Under the pieces are notes generated by a model. The model saw only the letters and a program-made list of their open reading frames with translations. It was not told the DNA's origin and made no database searches. This document shows, one piece after another, positions 27,992 through 36,060 of a stretch of 36,341 nucleotides of DNA. Every line of letters starts with the position of its first letter. Within the stretch, counting starts at the first letter, position 1. The translations under genes were made by a program, and so were the position numbers. Origin of the DNA: an uncultured Xylophilus sp. (GTDB lineage Bacteria; Pseudomonadota; Gammaproteobacteria; Burkholderiales; Burkholderiaceae_C); assembly GCA_913776965.1 (NCBI GenBank), contig CAJYQL010000115.1:1-36341 (forward strand). Reading direction: 5' to 3'.

Positions 27992-28687
27992 ATGAATACA
28001 GACGATCCCCAAGACGGGACGCCGATGTCGGTCAAGATCCGCGAACGCCTGGCCGCGGCGGGCCAGCGCTTCCACGCCAACGACAACATCGCCGAATTCC
28101 TGCATCCGGGCGACATCGAGCGGCTCCTCGACGAGGTGCAGGAGAAGATGCAGGGCGTGCTCGACAGCCTGGTGATCGACACGCAGAGCGACCACAACAC
28201 CGCCGACACTGCGCGCCGGGTCGCCAAGATGTACCTGCAGGAAGTCTTCGGCGGCCGCTACGTGGCGCCGCCGCGGATCACCGAGTTCCCGAACGCCGAG
28301 CATCTGAACGAGCTGATGATCGTCGGCCCGATCACGGTCCGCAGCGCCTGCAGCCACCATTTCTGCCCGGTGATCGGCCGGATCTGGATGGGCATCCTGC
28401 CCAACAAGGGCACCAACGTGATCGGGCTGTCGAAATACGCACGGCTGGTGGACTGGATCATGAACCGCCCGCAGATCCAGGAGGAAGCGGTGGTGCAGTT
28501 GGCCGACCTGATCGAGAAGAAGACCATGCCCGACGGCCTGGCGGTGGTGATGGAGGCGAGCCACTACTGCATGTCCTGGCGCGGCGTGAAGGAGATGGAC
28601 AGCAAGATGATCAACTCGGTGATGCGCGGCGCCTTCCTGGAAAACACCGCGCTGCGCCGCGAATTCCTGTCGCTGATCCCGCGCTGA
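27992..28687 (+). CDS. folE: GTP cyclohydrolase I
   Basis: FolE converts GTP to dihydroneopterin triphosphate, the entry to folate and pterin synthesis and the substrate of NudB. The zinc ligands are visible: cysteine 120 and histidine 123 in ACSHHFCP and cysteine 193 in SHYCMSWRG. The family stretch DHNTADTARRVAKMY is near 68-82. Length is 231 residues (E. coli 222). The ATG at 27992 is chosen; one at codon 12 (MSVKIRERL) is an alternative. TACCATCG at 27954 may be its -10, giving a leader of about 25 bases. Confidence 0.95.
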   Translation: MNTDDPQDGTPMSVKIRERLAAAGQRFHANDNIAEFLHPGDIERLLDEVQEKMQGVLDSLVIDTQSDHNTADTARRVAKMYLQEVFGGRYVAPPRITEFPNAEHLNELMIVGPITVRSACSHHFCPVIGRIWMGILPNKGTNVIGLSKYARLVDWIMNRPQIQEEAVVQLADLIEKKTMPDGLAVVMEASHYCMSWRGVKEMDSKMINSVMRGAFLENTALRREFLSLIPR

Positions 28688-28749
28688 CCGCGCATCCGCG
28701 CTCCGCCGGCTCCTGACCCGCCCGTGCCCACGCCCCGTAGGCCCGCCCC

Positions 28750-29631
28750 GTGACACCGCTCGCCTTCGGCCTGGTGATGCTGGCCGGGCTGATCCACGCG
28801 GTATGGAACATCGCCGCGAAGAAGGCGGGCGGCGACGCACGGTTCGTGTTCTTCACCGGCGTCTGCCTGGCTGTGGTGTGGGCGCCGGTCGGCTGGTGGG
28901 CCGGGCGCGACGCGGTGCCGTCGTGGGGCGCCCGGGAGTGGGGCGTCGTGGCGGCCAGCGGCCTGCTCCACGTGCTGTATTTCGTCGTGCTGCTGCGCGG
29001 CTACCGGCGGGCCGACCTGACGGTGGTGTATCCGGTGGCGCGCGGGTCAGGGCCGCTGCTGTCGTCGACGGTGGCGGTGCTGCTGCTCGGCGAACGGCTG
29101 TCGCCCGTCGGGCTGGCCGGCATCGCGGCGGTGGCGGGCGGCGTGTTCCTGATCGCCGGCGGCCCGGGCCTGCTGCGCGCGGCCCAGGACCCGGCACGGC
29201 GCGCGCGGGTGCACGCGGGGCTGGGCTGGGGCCTGGCGACCGGCGGCTTCATCGCGGCCTACACCGTGCTCGACGGCTATGCGGTCAAGGTGCTGCTGCT
29301 GTCGCCGATCCTGATCGACTACATGGGCAACTTCGTGCGCATCGCGCTGCTCGCGCCGCCGGTCCTACGCGACCGGCCGGCGCTCGGCCGGCTCTGGCGT
29401 GCGCAGTGGAAATACGCGCTGCTGGTCGGCACGGTCAGCCCGGTGTCGTACGTGCTGGTGCTCTATGCGCTGCAGACCGCGCCGCTGTCCCATGTGGCGC
29501 CGGCGCGCGAGGTGTCGATGCTGTTCGCCGCGCTGATCGGCGGCCGGCTGCTCGGCGAAGGCGACCGGCTGCCGCGGCTGCTGGGCGCCGTGTGCATCGC
29601 GGCCGGCGTGGTCGCGCTGGGACTGGGATGA
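28750..29631 (+). CDS. EamA/DMT family permease
   Basis: This 293-residue protein has about ten hydrophobic helices in two similar halves, as in EamA drug/metabolite transporters. The first half ends YPVARGSGPLLSSTVAVLLLGERLSP and the second SHVAPAREVSMLFAALIGGRLLGEG, both matching the glycine-Glu helix end of EamA domains. The substrate is unknown. The start is GTG, 62 bases after folE. Its TGA overlaps the ATG of the next gene (ATGA), so the two are coupled. Confidence 0.88.
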   Translation: MTPLAFGLVMLAGLIHAVWNIAAKKAGGDARFVFFTGVCLAVVWAPVGWWAGRDAVPSWGAREWGVVAASGLLHVLYFVVLLRGYRRADLTVVYPVARGSGPLLSSTVAVLLLGERLSPVGLAGIAAVAGGVFLIAGGPGLLRAAQDPARRARVHAGLGWGLATGGFIAAYTVLDGYAVKVLLLSPILIDYMGNFVRIALLAPPVLRDRPALGRLWRAQWKYALLVGTVSPVSYVLVLYALQTAPLSHVAPAREVSMLFAALIGGRLLGEGDRLPRLLGAVCIAAGVVALGLG

Positions 29632-30515
29632 GCGCCGCGCCGCCGCCGTCCGCGCCGGAGGCGCCGCTGCTTTTCGGCTGCGACTTCTCCAGTGCACCCG
29701 GGCCGCGCAAGCCGGTCGTGGTGGCGCTCGGCCGGCGCGCCGGCAGCGTCGTGCGGCTCGGCGAGGTGCTGCGCTTCCCGACGCTCGGCGGTTTCGGCGA
29801 CTGGCTGGCCGCGCCGGGCGACTGGCTCGGCGGCTTCGACCTGCCGTTCGGCCTGCCGCGCGAACTGGTGGAGGCGCTCGGCTGGCCCCGCGACTGGCCG
29901 GCCTGCATGGACCACTACGCGGCGCTGCCGCGCGAGGCGATCCGCGCCACCTTCGCCGCCTTCTGCGCCGCCCGTCCGGTGGGCGGCAAGTTCGCCCACC
30001 GCCGCACCGACGGGCCGGCCGGCTCCAGTCCGTCGATGAAATGGGTGAACCCGCCGGTCGCGTTCATGCTGCATGCGGGCGTTCCGCTGCTGCGGGCGGC
30101 CGGCGCGCACTTGGTGGGTGTGGAGCCGCCGGCGCCGCACGCCCGCAAGGTGGCGCTGGAAGCCTATCCGGGCCTGCTGGCGCGCGAGGTGCTGGGACGG
30201 CGCAGCTATAAGAGCGACGACCGCGCCAAACAGACGCCCGACCGCCTGATCGCCCGCAAGGACCTGCTGGCCGCGCTGGAAACCGGCGCCGGGCCGGCCG
30301 GACCGCTCGGCATCGGGCTGCGGCTGCAGCTGCGGCCGTCCCAGCACGACGCGCTGGTCGCCGACGCCAGCGGCGACACGCTCGACGCGGTGCTCTGCCT
30401 GCTGCAGGCCGCCTGGGGCGACCGGGCCCGCGCGGCGGCGGTGCCCGACTTCGGCCTTCCGCCGGACGTCGACCGGCTCGAGGGCTGGATCGTGACGGCG
30501 GATGCTACGAAATAG
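29628..30515 (+). CDS. DUF429 family protein (predicted RNase H-fold nuclease)
   Basis: The 295-residue protein has the spaced acidic residues of DUF429: GCDFSSAPGPRKP near the N-terminus, GGFDLPFGLPREL near 68, EAYPGLLAREVL near 180 and DASGDTLDAVLCLLQAAW near 246. A basic segment, RRSYKSDDRAKQTPDR, lies before the last motif. The family is predicted to be nuclease-like, without a shown substrate. The start overlaps the EamA stop by four bases. The last codons and the TAG stop lie inside a dispersed repeat, so the natural C-terminus may once have been longer. Confidence 0.75.
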   Translation: MSAAPPPSAPEAPLLFGCDFSSAPGPRKPVVVALGRRAGSVVRLGEVLRFPTLGGFGDWLAAPGDWLGGFDLPFGLPRELVEALGWPRDWPACMDHYAALPREAIRATFAAFCAARPVGGKFAHRRTDGPAGSSPSMKWVNPPVAFMLHAGVPLLRAAGAHLVGVEPPAPHARKVALEAYPGLLAREVLGRRSYKSDDRAKQTPDRLIARKDLLAALETGAGPAGPLGIGLRLQLRPSQHDALVADASGDTLDAVLCLLQAAWGDRARAAAVPDFGLPPDVDRLEGWIVTADATK

Positions 30516-30567
30516 ATAGCAAATGGCGCAGGTGCAGCAAGCGCTGGAGGCCATTTTCTGCATGAAA
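30504..30567 (+). repeat. Dispersed repeat, copy 3 (supplies the DUF429 stop codon)
   Basis: From GATAGC through GCGCTG it aligns without gaps with copy 1 and has the same spacing as copy 2. It continues into GAGGCCATTTTCTGCATG. It begins at the GCT codon three codons before the end of the DUF429 gene and contains its TAG stop. Confidence 0.75.
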
Positions 30568-30580
30568 TCGTGCCGCGGGT

Positions 30581-30586
30581 TAGCAT
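30581..30586 (+). promoter_or_regulatory. Probable -10 element of the small secreted protein gene
   Basis: TAGCAT followed by CG lies seven bases before the ATG at 30594, the same hexamer and distance as at ubiE. No Shine-Dalgarno sequence is visible, so the message may be leaderless. Confidence 0.4.
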
Positions 30587-30593
30587 CGACCGC

Positions 30594-30797
30594 ATGCGTG
30601 CCCTGTGCCTTCTCGCTGCCTCCCTGACGCTGCTGCCCTTGGCCGGCGCGGCGCCCGCGCCCTGGTACCAGTGGCGCAGCGCCGGCAGTACCCGCGACGT
30701 GTGCGCCCAGACCTCGCCCGGCAGCGGCTGGACGCGCAGCGACGGCCCCTTCGTCGACGCCGGCTGCAGCCGGCCGCTGCGCCTGATCCGCCTCTGA
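30594..30797 (+). CDS. Small secreted protein, hypothetical
   Basis: The 67-residue protein has a clear signal peptide, MRALCLLAASLTLLPLAGAA, with cleavage near AGA or AAP. The mature part (about 45 residues) begins with PWYQWRS. It holds two cysteines (DVCAQTSP and DAGCSRPL) about 22 residues apart that could form one disulfide. It is rich in aromatic and small residues. I do not recognise a named family. Support comes from the signal peptide, the promoter-like TAGCAT and the cysteine pair. Confidence 0.6.
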   Translation: MRALCLLAASLTLLPLAGAAPAPWYQWRSAGSTRDVCAQTSPGSGWTRSDGPFVDAGCSRPLRLIRL

Positions 30798-30895
30798 CCG
30801 GCACGCCGGCATGCGATGTCCTTCCTGACGCACCGCGCCGCCGCATCGGCCGCTGCGGCGCAGTTCGCCCCTTCCTTTCCCAACGCAATGCCGAC

Positions 30896-31603
30896 GTGAC
30901 GACCACCGACCTATTCCTGATCCGCCACGGCGAAACCGACTGGAACCGCGCGCTGCGCTTCCAGGGCCAGACCGATGTTCCGTTGAATGCCGCGGGACTC
31001 GCACAGGCGGCGCGGCTGGCCGACCGCATGGCGGGCGAGGCGGTGGACCTCGCCTTCACCAGCGACTTGACGCGGGCCCGGCAGACCGCCGTGCCGCCGG
31101 CCGAACGGCTCGGACTGGTGGCGGCGCCCGATGCCGACCTGCGCGAGCAGGCGTTCGGCGCGGCCGAGGGCCTGACCGGCACCGAAATCCGCGCCCGCAT
31201 GCCCGACGCCTGGGAGCGCTGGCTCGCCTTCCGTGCCGACCATGCGCTGCCCGGCGGCGAGAGCACCCGCCAGTTCCACGAGCGCACCGTCGGCGCGCTG
31301 CGGCGGATCGCGGCGGCGCATGCGGGCCGCACGCTGATGGTGGTCACCCACGGCGGCGTGCTCGACATGGTGTTCCGCACGGCCCGCGCGCTGAGCCTGG
31401 ACGGTCCGCGCATGGCCGAGATTCCGAACGCCGGGGTGAACCGGGTGCGCATCGCCGCCGACGGCGCGATCGAGATCGTGCAGTGGGCCGACGTCGCCCA
31501 CCTGGACGGTCTGCCCCAGCAGCCGGTGTACGACCAGACCCGCCACCTGCGCGAACGGGAGGCGGCTGCCACCGAAGGGGCGCCGCCGCCGGTGTCGGGC
31601 TGA
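30896..31603 (+). CDS. Histidine phosphatase family protein (phosphoglycerate mutase-like)
   Basis: The 235-residue protein carries the catalytic RHGETDWN near residue 10, then GQTDVPLNAAGLAQA, SDLTRARQTA, the acid in LREQAFGAAEG and the second histidine in VVTHGGVLDMVFR. These are marks of the histidine phosphatase superfamily. Cofactor-independent members act on many small phosphate esters, so the substrate is open; it is too short and divergent for a glycolytic mutase. The start is GTG, overlapping by GTGA the stop of a possible 27-codon reading frame (30816-30899). panE follows 214 bases later. Confidence 0.88.
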   Translation: MTTTDLFLIRHGETDWNRALRFQGQTDVPLNAAGLAQAARLADRMAGEAVDLAFTSDLTRARQTAVPPAERLGLVAAPDADLREQAFGAAEGLTGTEIRARMPDAWERWLAFRADHALPGGESTRQFHERTVGALRRIAAAHAGRTLMVVTHGGVLDMVFRTARALSLDGPRMAEIPNAGVNRVRIAADGAIEIVQWADVAHLDGLPQQPVYDQTRHLREREAAATEGAPPPVSG

Positions 31604-31642
31604 CCGCCGGAGCGGCGGGAAAGGCCGAAGGGTGGACCGGTT

Positions 31643-31690
31643 GCCGTCGCCTTCGCAATCGGCGATGCGCCCCGGCGCAAAGGCGATGGC
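31643..31690. repeat. Long inverted repeat upstream of panE
   Basis: Arms 31643-31653 and 31680-31690 pair over 11 positions with one G-T pair. They enclose 26 bases that contain a smaller GC-rich hairpin. No T run follows. It lies 40 bases past the phosphatase stop and before the promoter-like TAGCAT at 31710, so it may be the transcript end of the phosphatase gene. Confidence 0.5.
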
Positions 31691-31709
31691 GGCAGTCAGC
31701 GGGCGTCCG

Positions 31710-31715
31710 TAGCAT
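31710..31715 (+). promoter_or_regulatory. Possible -10 element of panE
   Basis: TAGCATCG occurs here, the same eight bases as at ubiE and the small secreted protein gene. If it is a -10, transcription would begin near 31721, at the edge of the 8-base tandem repeat, which would then lie in the panE leader. Confidence 0.35.
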
Positions 31716-31720
31716 CGGCG

Positions 31721-31760
31721 GCCACCGCGCCACCGCGCCACCGCGCCACCGCGCCACCGC
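31721..31760 (+). repeat. Tandem repeat, five copies of an 8-base unit
   Basis: GCCACCGC is repeated five times without a mismatch. The unit is not a multiple of three. It lies 57 bases before the panE ATG, in non-coding DNA. Such tracts change length by slippage, which could alter the leader of panE. Confidence 0.9.
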
Positions 31761-31817
31761 TTGATCGCGCCGTCCGGCGCCTTCGACAACCTTCTCTTTT
31801 TTGCTGGAGCTGTCCGC

Positions 31818-32753
31818 ATGCCGTCCACCGCCGTACCGTTTCCCGCCCACATCCGCATCGCCGTCATGGGCGCCGGTGCCGTCGGCTGCTACTACGGCGG
31901 CATGCTCGCGCGCGCCGGCCACGACGTGGTGCTGATCGGCCGGCCGGCGCATGTGGACGCGATCCGCCGCGATGGCCTGCGGCTGGAGGCGCAGACCTTC
32001 GACGCGCGCATCCGGCTCGACGCCAGCACCGAGCCGTCGGCGGTCGCGGGTGCGCAGTTGGTGCTGTTCTGCGTGAAGTCCATCGACACCGAGGCCGCCG
32101 CCGAGGCGATGCGCCCGCACCTCGCGCCCGGTGCGCTGCTGCTGACGCTGCAGAACGGGGTGGACAACGACATCCGCCTGCGCGCCGCGGTGCCGCAGGA
32201 AGTGGCCGCCGCGGTCGTCTACGTCGCCTCCGCCATGGCCGGCCCCGGACATGTGAAACACAACGGCCGGGGCGAACTGGTGATCGCGCCGTCGTCGCAG
32301 AGCGCAGCGGTCGCCGCGCTGCTGGAAGCCGCCGGCGTGCCGACCACCGTGTCGCCCGACGTCCGCGGCGCGCTGTGGGCCAAGCTGATCCTCAACTGCG
32401 CCTACAACGCGCTGTCGGCCGTCACCCGGCTGCCCTACGGCCGGCTGGTGCAGGTGCCGGGCATCCCCGGCGTGATCGACGACCTGGTCGCCGAATGCCT
32501 GGCGGTGGCGAAGGCCGACGGCGTGCAGGTGCCGGGCGACGTGCCGGCGGCCGTGGCCCGCATCGCCGAGACGATGCCGGCGCAGTTCTCGTCTACCGCC
32601 CAGGATCTGGCGCGGGGAAAGCCGAGCGAGGTGGACCACCTGAACGGATTCATCGCCGCACGCGGCGCCGCGCTCGGCGTGCCGGTGCCGGTCAACCGGG
32701 CGATGCGCGCGCTGGTCAAGGCGCGGGAAGAGGAGCAGGCCGCGGCCGGCTGA
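31818..32753 (+). CDS. panE: 2-Dehydropantoate 2-reductase
   Basis: PanE reduces ketopantoate to pantoate with NADPH for pantothenate and coenzyme A synthesis. The Rossmann motif GAGAVGCYYGG lies near residue 18-28, then VKSIDTEAA, the LQNGVDN segment, the catalytic-lysine region LWAKLILNCAYNALSA and the C-terminal EVDHLNGFIAARG with the family's glutamate. Length is 311 residues. The ATG at 31818 has GGAG nine bases upstream. Close paralogues act on other 2-oxoacids, so the exact substrate is likely but not certain. It converges on the XRE gene with 11 bases between. Confidence 0.88.
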   Translation: MPSTAVPFPAHIRIAVMGAGAVGCYYGGMLARAGHDVVLIGRPAHVDAIRRDGLRLEAQTFDARIRLDASTEPSAVAGAQLVLFCVKSIDTEAAAEAMRPHLAPGALLLTLQNGVDNDIRLRAAVPQEVAAAVVYVASAMAGPGHVKHNGRGELVIAPSSQSAAVAALLEAAGVPTTVSPDVRGALWAKLILNCAYNALSAVTRLPYGRLVQVPGIPGVIDDLVAECLAVAKADGVQVPGDVPAAVARIAETMPAQFSSTAQDLARGKPSEVDHLNGFIAARGAALGVPVPVNRAMRALVKAREEEQAAAG

Positions 32754-32764
32754 CCGGCGCCGCC

Positions 32765-33019
32765 TCAGCCCGCCGGAGAGTCCGCCTGCACCGCCACGCC
32801 GTACAGCGCCAGCAGCCCGACGATGTGGCCGACCGCCACGCCCGGCTCGCCGGACTCGATGCGGCCGATGGTCTGCACGTGCACGCCGAGCCGTGCGGCG
32901 GCCGCCGCCTGGCCCTCGCCCGCGGCCAGCCGCGCGGCCCTGGCCGCGGCGCCGAGGGCGCGGATCGCCTCCAGCGCGGCGGGGTCGATGTCGACCGAGA
33001 TGCGTTTGCCCTGTGCCAT
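32765..33019 (-). CDS. Small XRE-family helix-turn-helix protein
   Basis: The 84-residue protein has an N-terminal ISVDIDPAALEAIRALGAA helix, then an XRE helix-turn-helix: ARAARLAAGEGQAAAAARLG (helices 1-2) and VHVQTIGRIESGEPGVAVGHIVGLLALYG (recognition helix and core). It is mostly a DNA-binding domain without an effector domain. It starts five bases after the amidase stop, so it is the last gene of the ABC-binding protein-amidase operon and may control it. HipB-type antitoxins look alike, but no toxin gene is adjacent in this window. Confidence 0.82.
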   Translation of the reverse strand: MAQGKRISVDIDPAALEAIRALGAAARAARLAAGEGQAAAAARLGVHVQTIGRIESGEPGVAVGHIVGLLALYGVAVQADSPAG

Positions 33020-33024
33020 TGCGG

Positions 33025-34488
33025 TCAGCCCAGGAGGTCGGGCCAGGCCCGCTGCGGATCGCGGATCGCCTCGAACGCCCGGGCGATGCGCAGCACGCCG
33101 GCGTCGTCGAAGCGCGGCCCGACGATCTGCAGCCCGACCGGCAGCCCCGCGCGGGTATAGCCGCAGTTCACCGATGCGGCCGGCTGTTCCGACATGTTGA
33201 ACGGCACGGTGAAGCCGATGTGCTCCAGCGGATGCATCGGGTCGTCGGTGGGCGAGGGCAGTTCCGCCGCGAAGGCCGGCATCGGCGCGACCGGCGAGAC
33301 GATGTAGTCGTAGGCGGCGCAGGCCCGCACCGCCGCCACGCGGGTCAGGTGGAACTGGTGCTGTGCCTGGTACGCCTCGGGTCCGGTCATGCCGGCGGCG
33401 CTGTCGGCCCAGGCCTGGATATAGGGCAGCACCCGGGCCTTGCGCTCGGCCGGCAGGCCGGCCATGTCGAGATGGCTGCGCAGCCGCCACCAGCGGTCCA
33501 TGCCGTCGAGCATCCCCTGGGTCATGAATGGCGCCATCGGCTCGATAACCGCGCCGGCGCGCTCCAACAGCAGGGCGGCGCGCTCGATGGCCTCGCGTAC
33601 CTCGGTCTCCACCGGCAGGCCGCAGCCGGCATCGAGCAGCAGGCCGATCCGGAGGCCGCGCAGCCGTTCCTCGGCGCCCGGCGCGCAGGCGCCGGGCCAG
33701 TCGATGTCGGCGGGCGGCAGGCTCATGGTGTCGCGCGTATCGGGGCGGGACAGGGCCTGCATCATCCAGGCCGCGTCTTCCGCGGTCCGGGCGATCGGGC
33801 CGGCGCAGCGGCCGGTGGTCGGCGGGTCGATCGGCACCCGGCCCAGGCTCGGCTTGAGCGTGAACACACCGCACCAGCCGGCGGGCAGCCGCAGCGAGCC
33901 GCCGATGTCGGTGCCCAGGTGCAGCGGCCCGTAGCCGGCCGCGGCGGCGGCGGCGGCGCCGGCGCTGGAGCCGCCGGGCGTCTTCGACAGGTCCCACGGG
34001 TTGCGCGCGAGCGGATGGAAGCTGCTTAGTCCCGAGGACAGCATGCCGAAGTCGGGCATGGTGGTCTTGGCGACCAGCACCGTGCCGGCCTCGCGCAGCC
34101 GGGCGGCGGGCGGCGCGTCGTCGGCCGCCGGCACCAGGGCGGTGGCGGCGGTGCCGAGCGGCATCGGGTCGCCGCGGGTCGCGATGTTGTCCTTCAGCGT
34201 GACCGGCACGCCGTCGAGCGGGCCGAGCGGCGCGCCGGCGCGCCAGCGCCCTTCCGATGCGCGGGCCTGCGCCAGCGCGGCCTCGGGCCGCAGCAGGTAG
34301 GTGGCCTGTAGCTGCGGCTCGCAGCGGTCCATGCGGTCGAGGACCGCGCGGACCACCTCGACCGGCGACAGCACGCCTGCGCGGTAGGCCGCCTGCAGGG
34401 CCGCGACGCCCAGGGTGTGCAGGGCGCCGCTCTCCGCGGATGCTTGAGGGGCCGGCGGGGCGGCATCGGTGGTGGTGCTCAGGTCCAT
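33025..34488 (-). CDS. Amidase signature family protein
   Basis: The 487-residue protein holds the Ser-cisSer-Lys triad of the amidase signature family: lysine 99 in VTLKDN, serine 174 in GGSSAG and the nucleophile serine 198 in GTDIGGSLR. The C-terminal family block RAGLPVGLQIVGPRFDD is present. It hydrolyses an amide bond; the substrate is not set by sequence. It lacks a signal peptide, so it acts in the cytoplasm. Its ATG overlaps the end of the binding-protein gene by ten bases, so it likely acts on whatever the transporter imports. GatA is excluded as the likely role by the lack of gatC and gatB next to it. Confidence 0.92.
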   Translation of the reverse strand: MDLSTTTDAAPPAPQASAESGALHTLGVAALQAAYRAGVLSPVEVVRAVLDRMDRCEPQLQATYLLRPEAALAQARASEGRWRAGAPLGPLDGVPVTLKDNIATRGDPMPLGTAATALVPAADDAPPAARLREAGTVLVAKTTMPDFGMLSSGLSSFHPLARNPWDLSKTPGGSSAGAAAAAAAGYGPLHLGTDIGGSLRLPAGWCGVFTLKPSLGRVPIDPPTTGRCAGPIARTAEDAAWMMQALSRPDTRDTMSLPPADIDWPGACAPGAEERLRGLRIGLLLDAGCGLPVETEVREAIERAALLLERAGAVIEPMAPFMTQGMLDGMDRWWRLRSHLDMAGLPAERKARVLPYIQAWADSAAGMTGPEAYQAQHQFHLTRVAAVRACAAYDYIVSPVAPMPAFAAELPSPTDDPMHPLEHIGFTVPFNMSEQPAASVNCGYTRAGLPVGLQIVGPRFDDAGVLRIARAFEAIRDPQRAWPDLLG

Positions 34489-35966
34489 TGCAGCGCGGCC
34501 AGTTCGTTCACGAAGATCGGCATATCTTTCCAGAGGCCCTTCAGGTTCTTGTTCGCGACCGTGACCCACTGCGGCTGGTACAGGAAGCCGTTGGCCGCAT
34601 CGGTCGCCAGCAGCCGCTGCGCATCGCCGAGCAGCCGCAGCCGGTCGGCCGCCACCGGCGCGGTGCGGATGCGGTCGTAGAGCGCGTCGAACGCCTTGTT
34701 CTGGTAGCCCCAGTAGTAGTCCGGCTTGGCGTAGTTGCCCAGGTCGAACGGCTCCACATGCGAAATGATCGACAGGTCGTACTGCTTGTTGCCGTAGGTG
34801 CCGGAGAGCCACTGCGCCCATTCGACGTTCTGCAGCTTGCAGACGATGCCGACCTTGGCGAGCTGGGCCGCGAGCACCTCGCCGCCCTGGCGCGCGTAGG
34901 GCGTGGGCGGCAGCGTGACGGCGAGCTCCAGCGGCGTCTTCACGCCGGCCTCGGCCAGCAGGGCCTTCGCTTTCGCAAGGTCGAACGCGTTGATGCCGGT
35001 GGTATCCACATAGCCCGGCGCGCCGGGCACGTAGTGGCTGCCAATCGGCACGCCGTAGCCGTCGGCCGCGCCCTCGACCATCGCGCGGCGGTCGATCGCG
35101 GCCAGGATCGCGCGGCGCACCCGCAGGTCGTCCAGCGGCTTCCGGCGGTGGTTGATCGCGACGATCGTCTTGGCGCGCGAGCCGCCGACCAGCACCTGGA
35201 AGCGCGGATTGGCCTTGAACTGCGGCACGCCGCGCGGGGCGAAGCGGGCGAAGGCGTCCACGTCGCCCGACAGCAGCGCCGCCGCCTGCGCCGCCTGGTC
35301 AGAAATGAAGCGGAAGGTGGCCCGGCGGATGCGCGCGGCGGCCGGCGTGCGGTAGCCCTCCCAGGCCACCAGCACCAGCGAGGCGCCGCGGTTGAAGGCC
35401 TCGAGCCGGTAGGGGCCGGTGCCGACCGGCTTGGTCGTGTTGGTGTCCGCGCTCTTCGGCTCCACGATGATCGCGGTCGCCTGGCCGAGCAGGAAAGGGA
35501 TGTCCGGATCGATCTCCTTGTGCAGCAGCACGACGGTGTGCGGGTCCACCACCTGCACCGTCAGATTCTGGAAGGTGCGTCTGTCCTTGTTGGTGCTCTT
35601 GTCACCGGCGGCGCGCTCGAAGCTGAACTTGACCGCCTGCGCGTCGAACGGCTCGCCGTTCTGGAAGGTCACGCCCTTTTTCAGCCGCCAGGTGGTGGTC
35701 TTCAGGTCGGGCGAGACCTCCCAGCCCTCGGCGAGCAGCGGGGTGACGCTGCCGTCGGCGTTGATCTTCGTCAGCGTCTCGTAGACGTTGTAGAGCGTGA
35801 CCTCGGCGATCGACGAGGCCGCGGCGGCGGTCGGGTCGAGGCCGACCGGCTCCAGCGTCATGCCGAGCACGACCGCGGTTTTCGCGCGCTGGGCATGGGC
35901 GCCGAGCGGCGCGGCGGCCAGCGGCAGGGCGGCGGTGGACGCGAGGAGGGTGCGGCGGTCGAGCAT
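34479..35966 (-). CDS. ABC transporter substrate-binding protein, family 5 (peptide/nickel type)
   Basis: The 495-residue protein begins LDRRTLLASTAALPLAAAPLGAHA, a signal peptide with an RR pair that may use the Tat or Sec route. The mature protein shows family 5 marks: LDPTAAAASSIAEVTLYNVYETL, LAEGWEVSPDLKTTTWRLKKGVTFQNGEPFDA and PVGTGPYRLEAF. Ligands in the family include di- and oligopeptides, glutathione, opines and nickel. I started it at MLDRRTLL with GGAG nine bases upstream. It sits between an ABC ATPase gene and an amidase gene in one orientation. Confidence 0.92.
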   Translation of the reverse strand: MLDRRTLLASTAALPLAAAPLGAHAQRAKTAVVLGMTLEPVGLDPTAAAASSIAEVTLYNVYETLTKINADGSVTPLLAEGWEVSPDLKTTTWRLKKGVTFQNGEPFDAQAVKFSFERAAGDKSTNKDRRTFQNLTVQVVDPHTVVLLHKEIDPDIPFLLGQATAIIVEPKSADTNTTKPVGTGPYRLEAFNRGASLVLVAWEGYRTPAAARIRRATFRFISDQAAQAAALLSGDVDAFARFAPRGVPQFKANPRFQVLVGGSRAKTIVAINHRRKPLDDLRVRRAILAAIDRRAMVEGAADGYGVPIGSHYVPGAPGYVDTTGINAFDLAKAKALLAEAGVKTPLELAVTLPPTPYARQGGEVLAAQLAKVGIVCKLQNVEWAQWLSGTYGNKQYDLSIISHVEPFDLGNYAKPDYYWGYQNKAFDALYDRIRTAPVAADRLRLLGDAQRLLATDAANGFLYQPQWVTVANKNLKGLWKDMPIFVNELAALQWT

Positions 35967-36060
35967 GGGCGGGTTCTCCGGAAAGCGGCACAAGAGGACG
36001 GGACAGACGGGGCCGGGACCGGCCCGGCAGCGGAGCCGGTCGCCGCCAGGGCCGACGTTA

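Noticed and set aside
31721-31760. CRISPR array
   Set aside because: The units are 8 bases with no spacers, a simple tandem repeat. No cas genes are present.
32765-33019. Type II toxin-antitoxin system (XRE protein as HipB-like antitoxin)
   Set aside because: No toxin-like gene is adjacent. The neighbours are an amidase and panE, so a local regulator is more likely.
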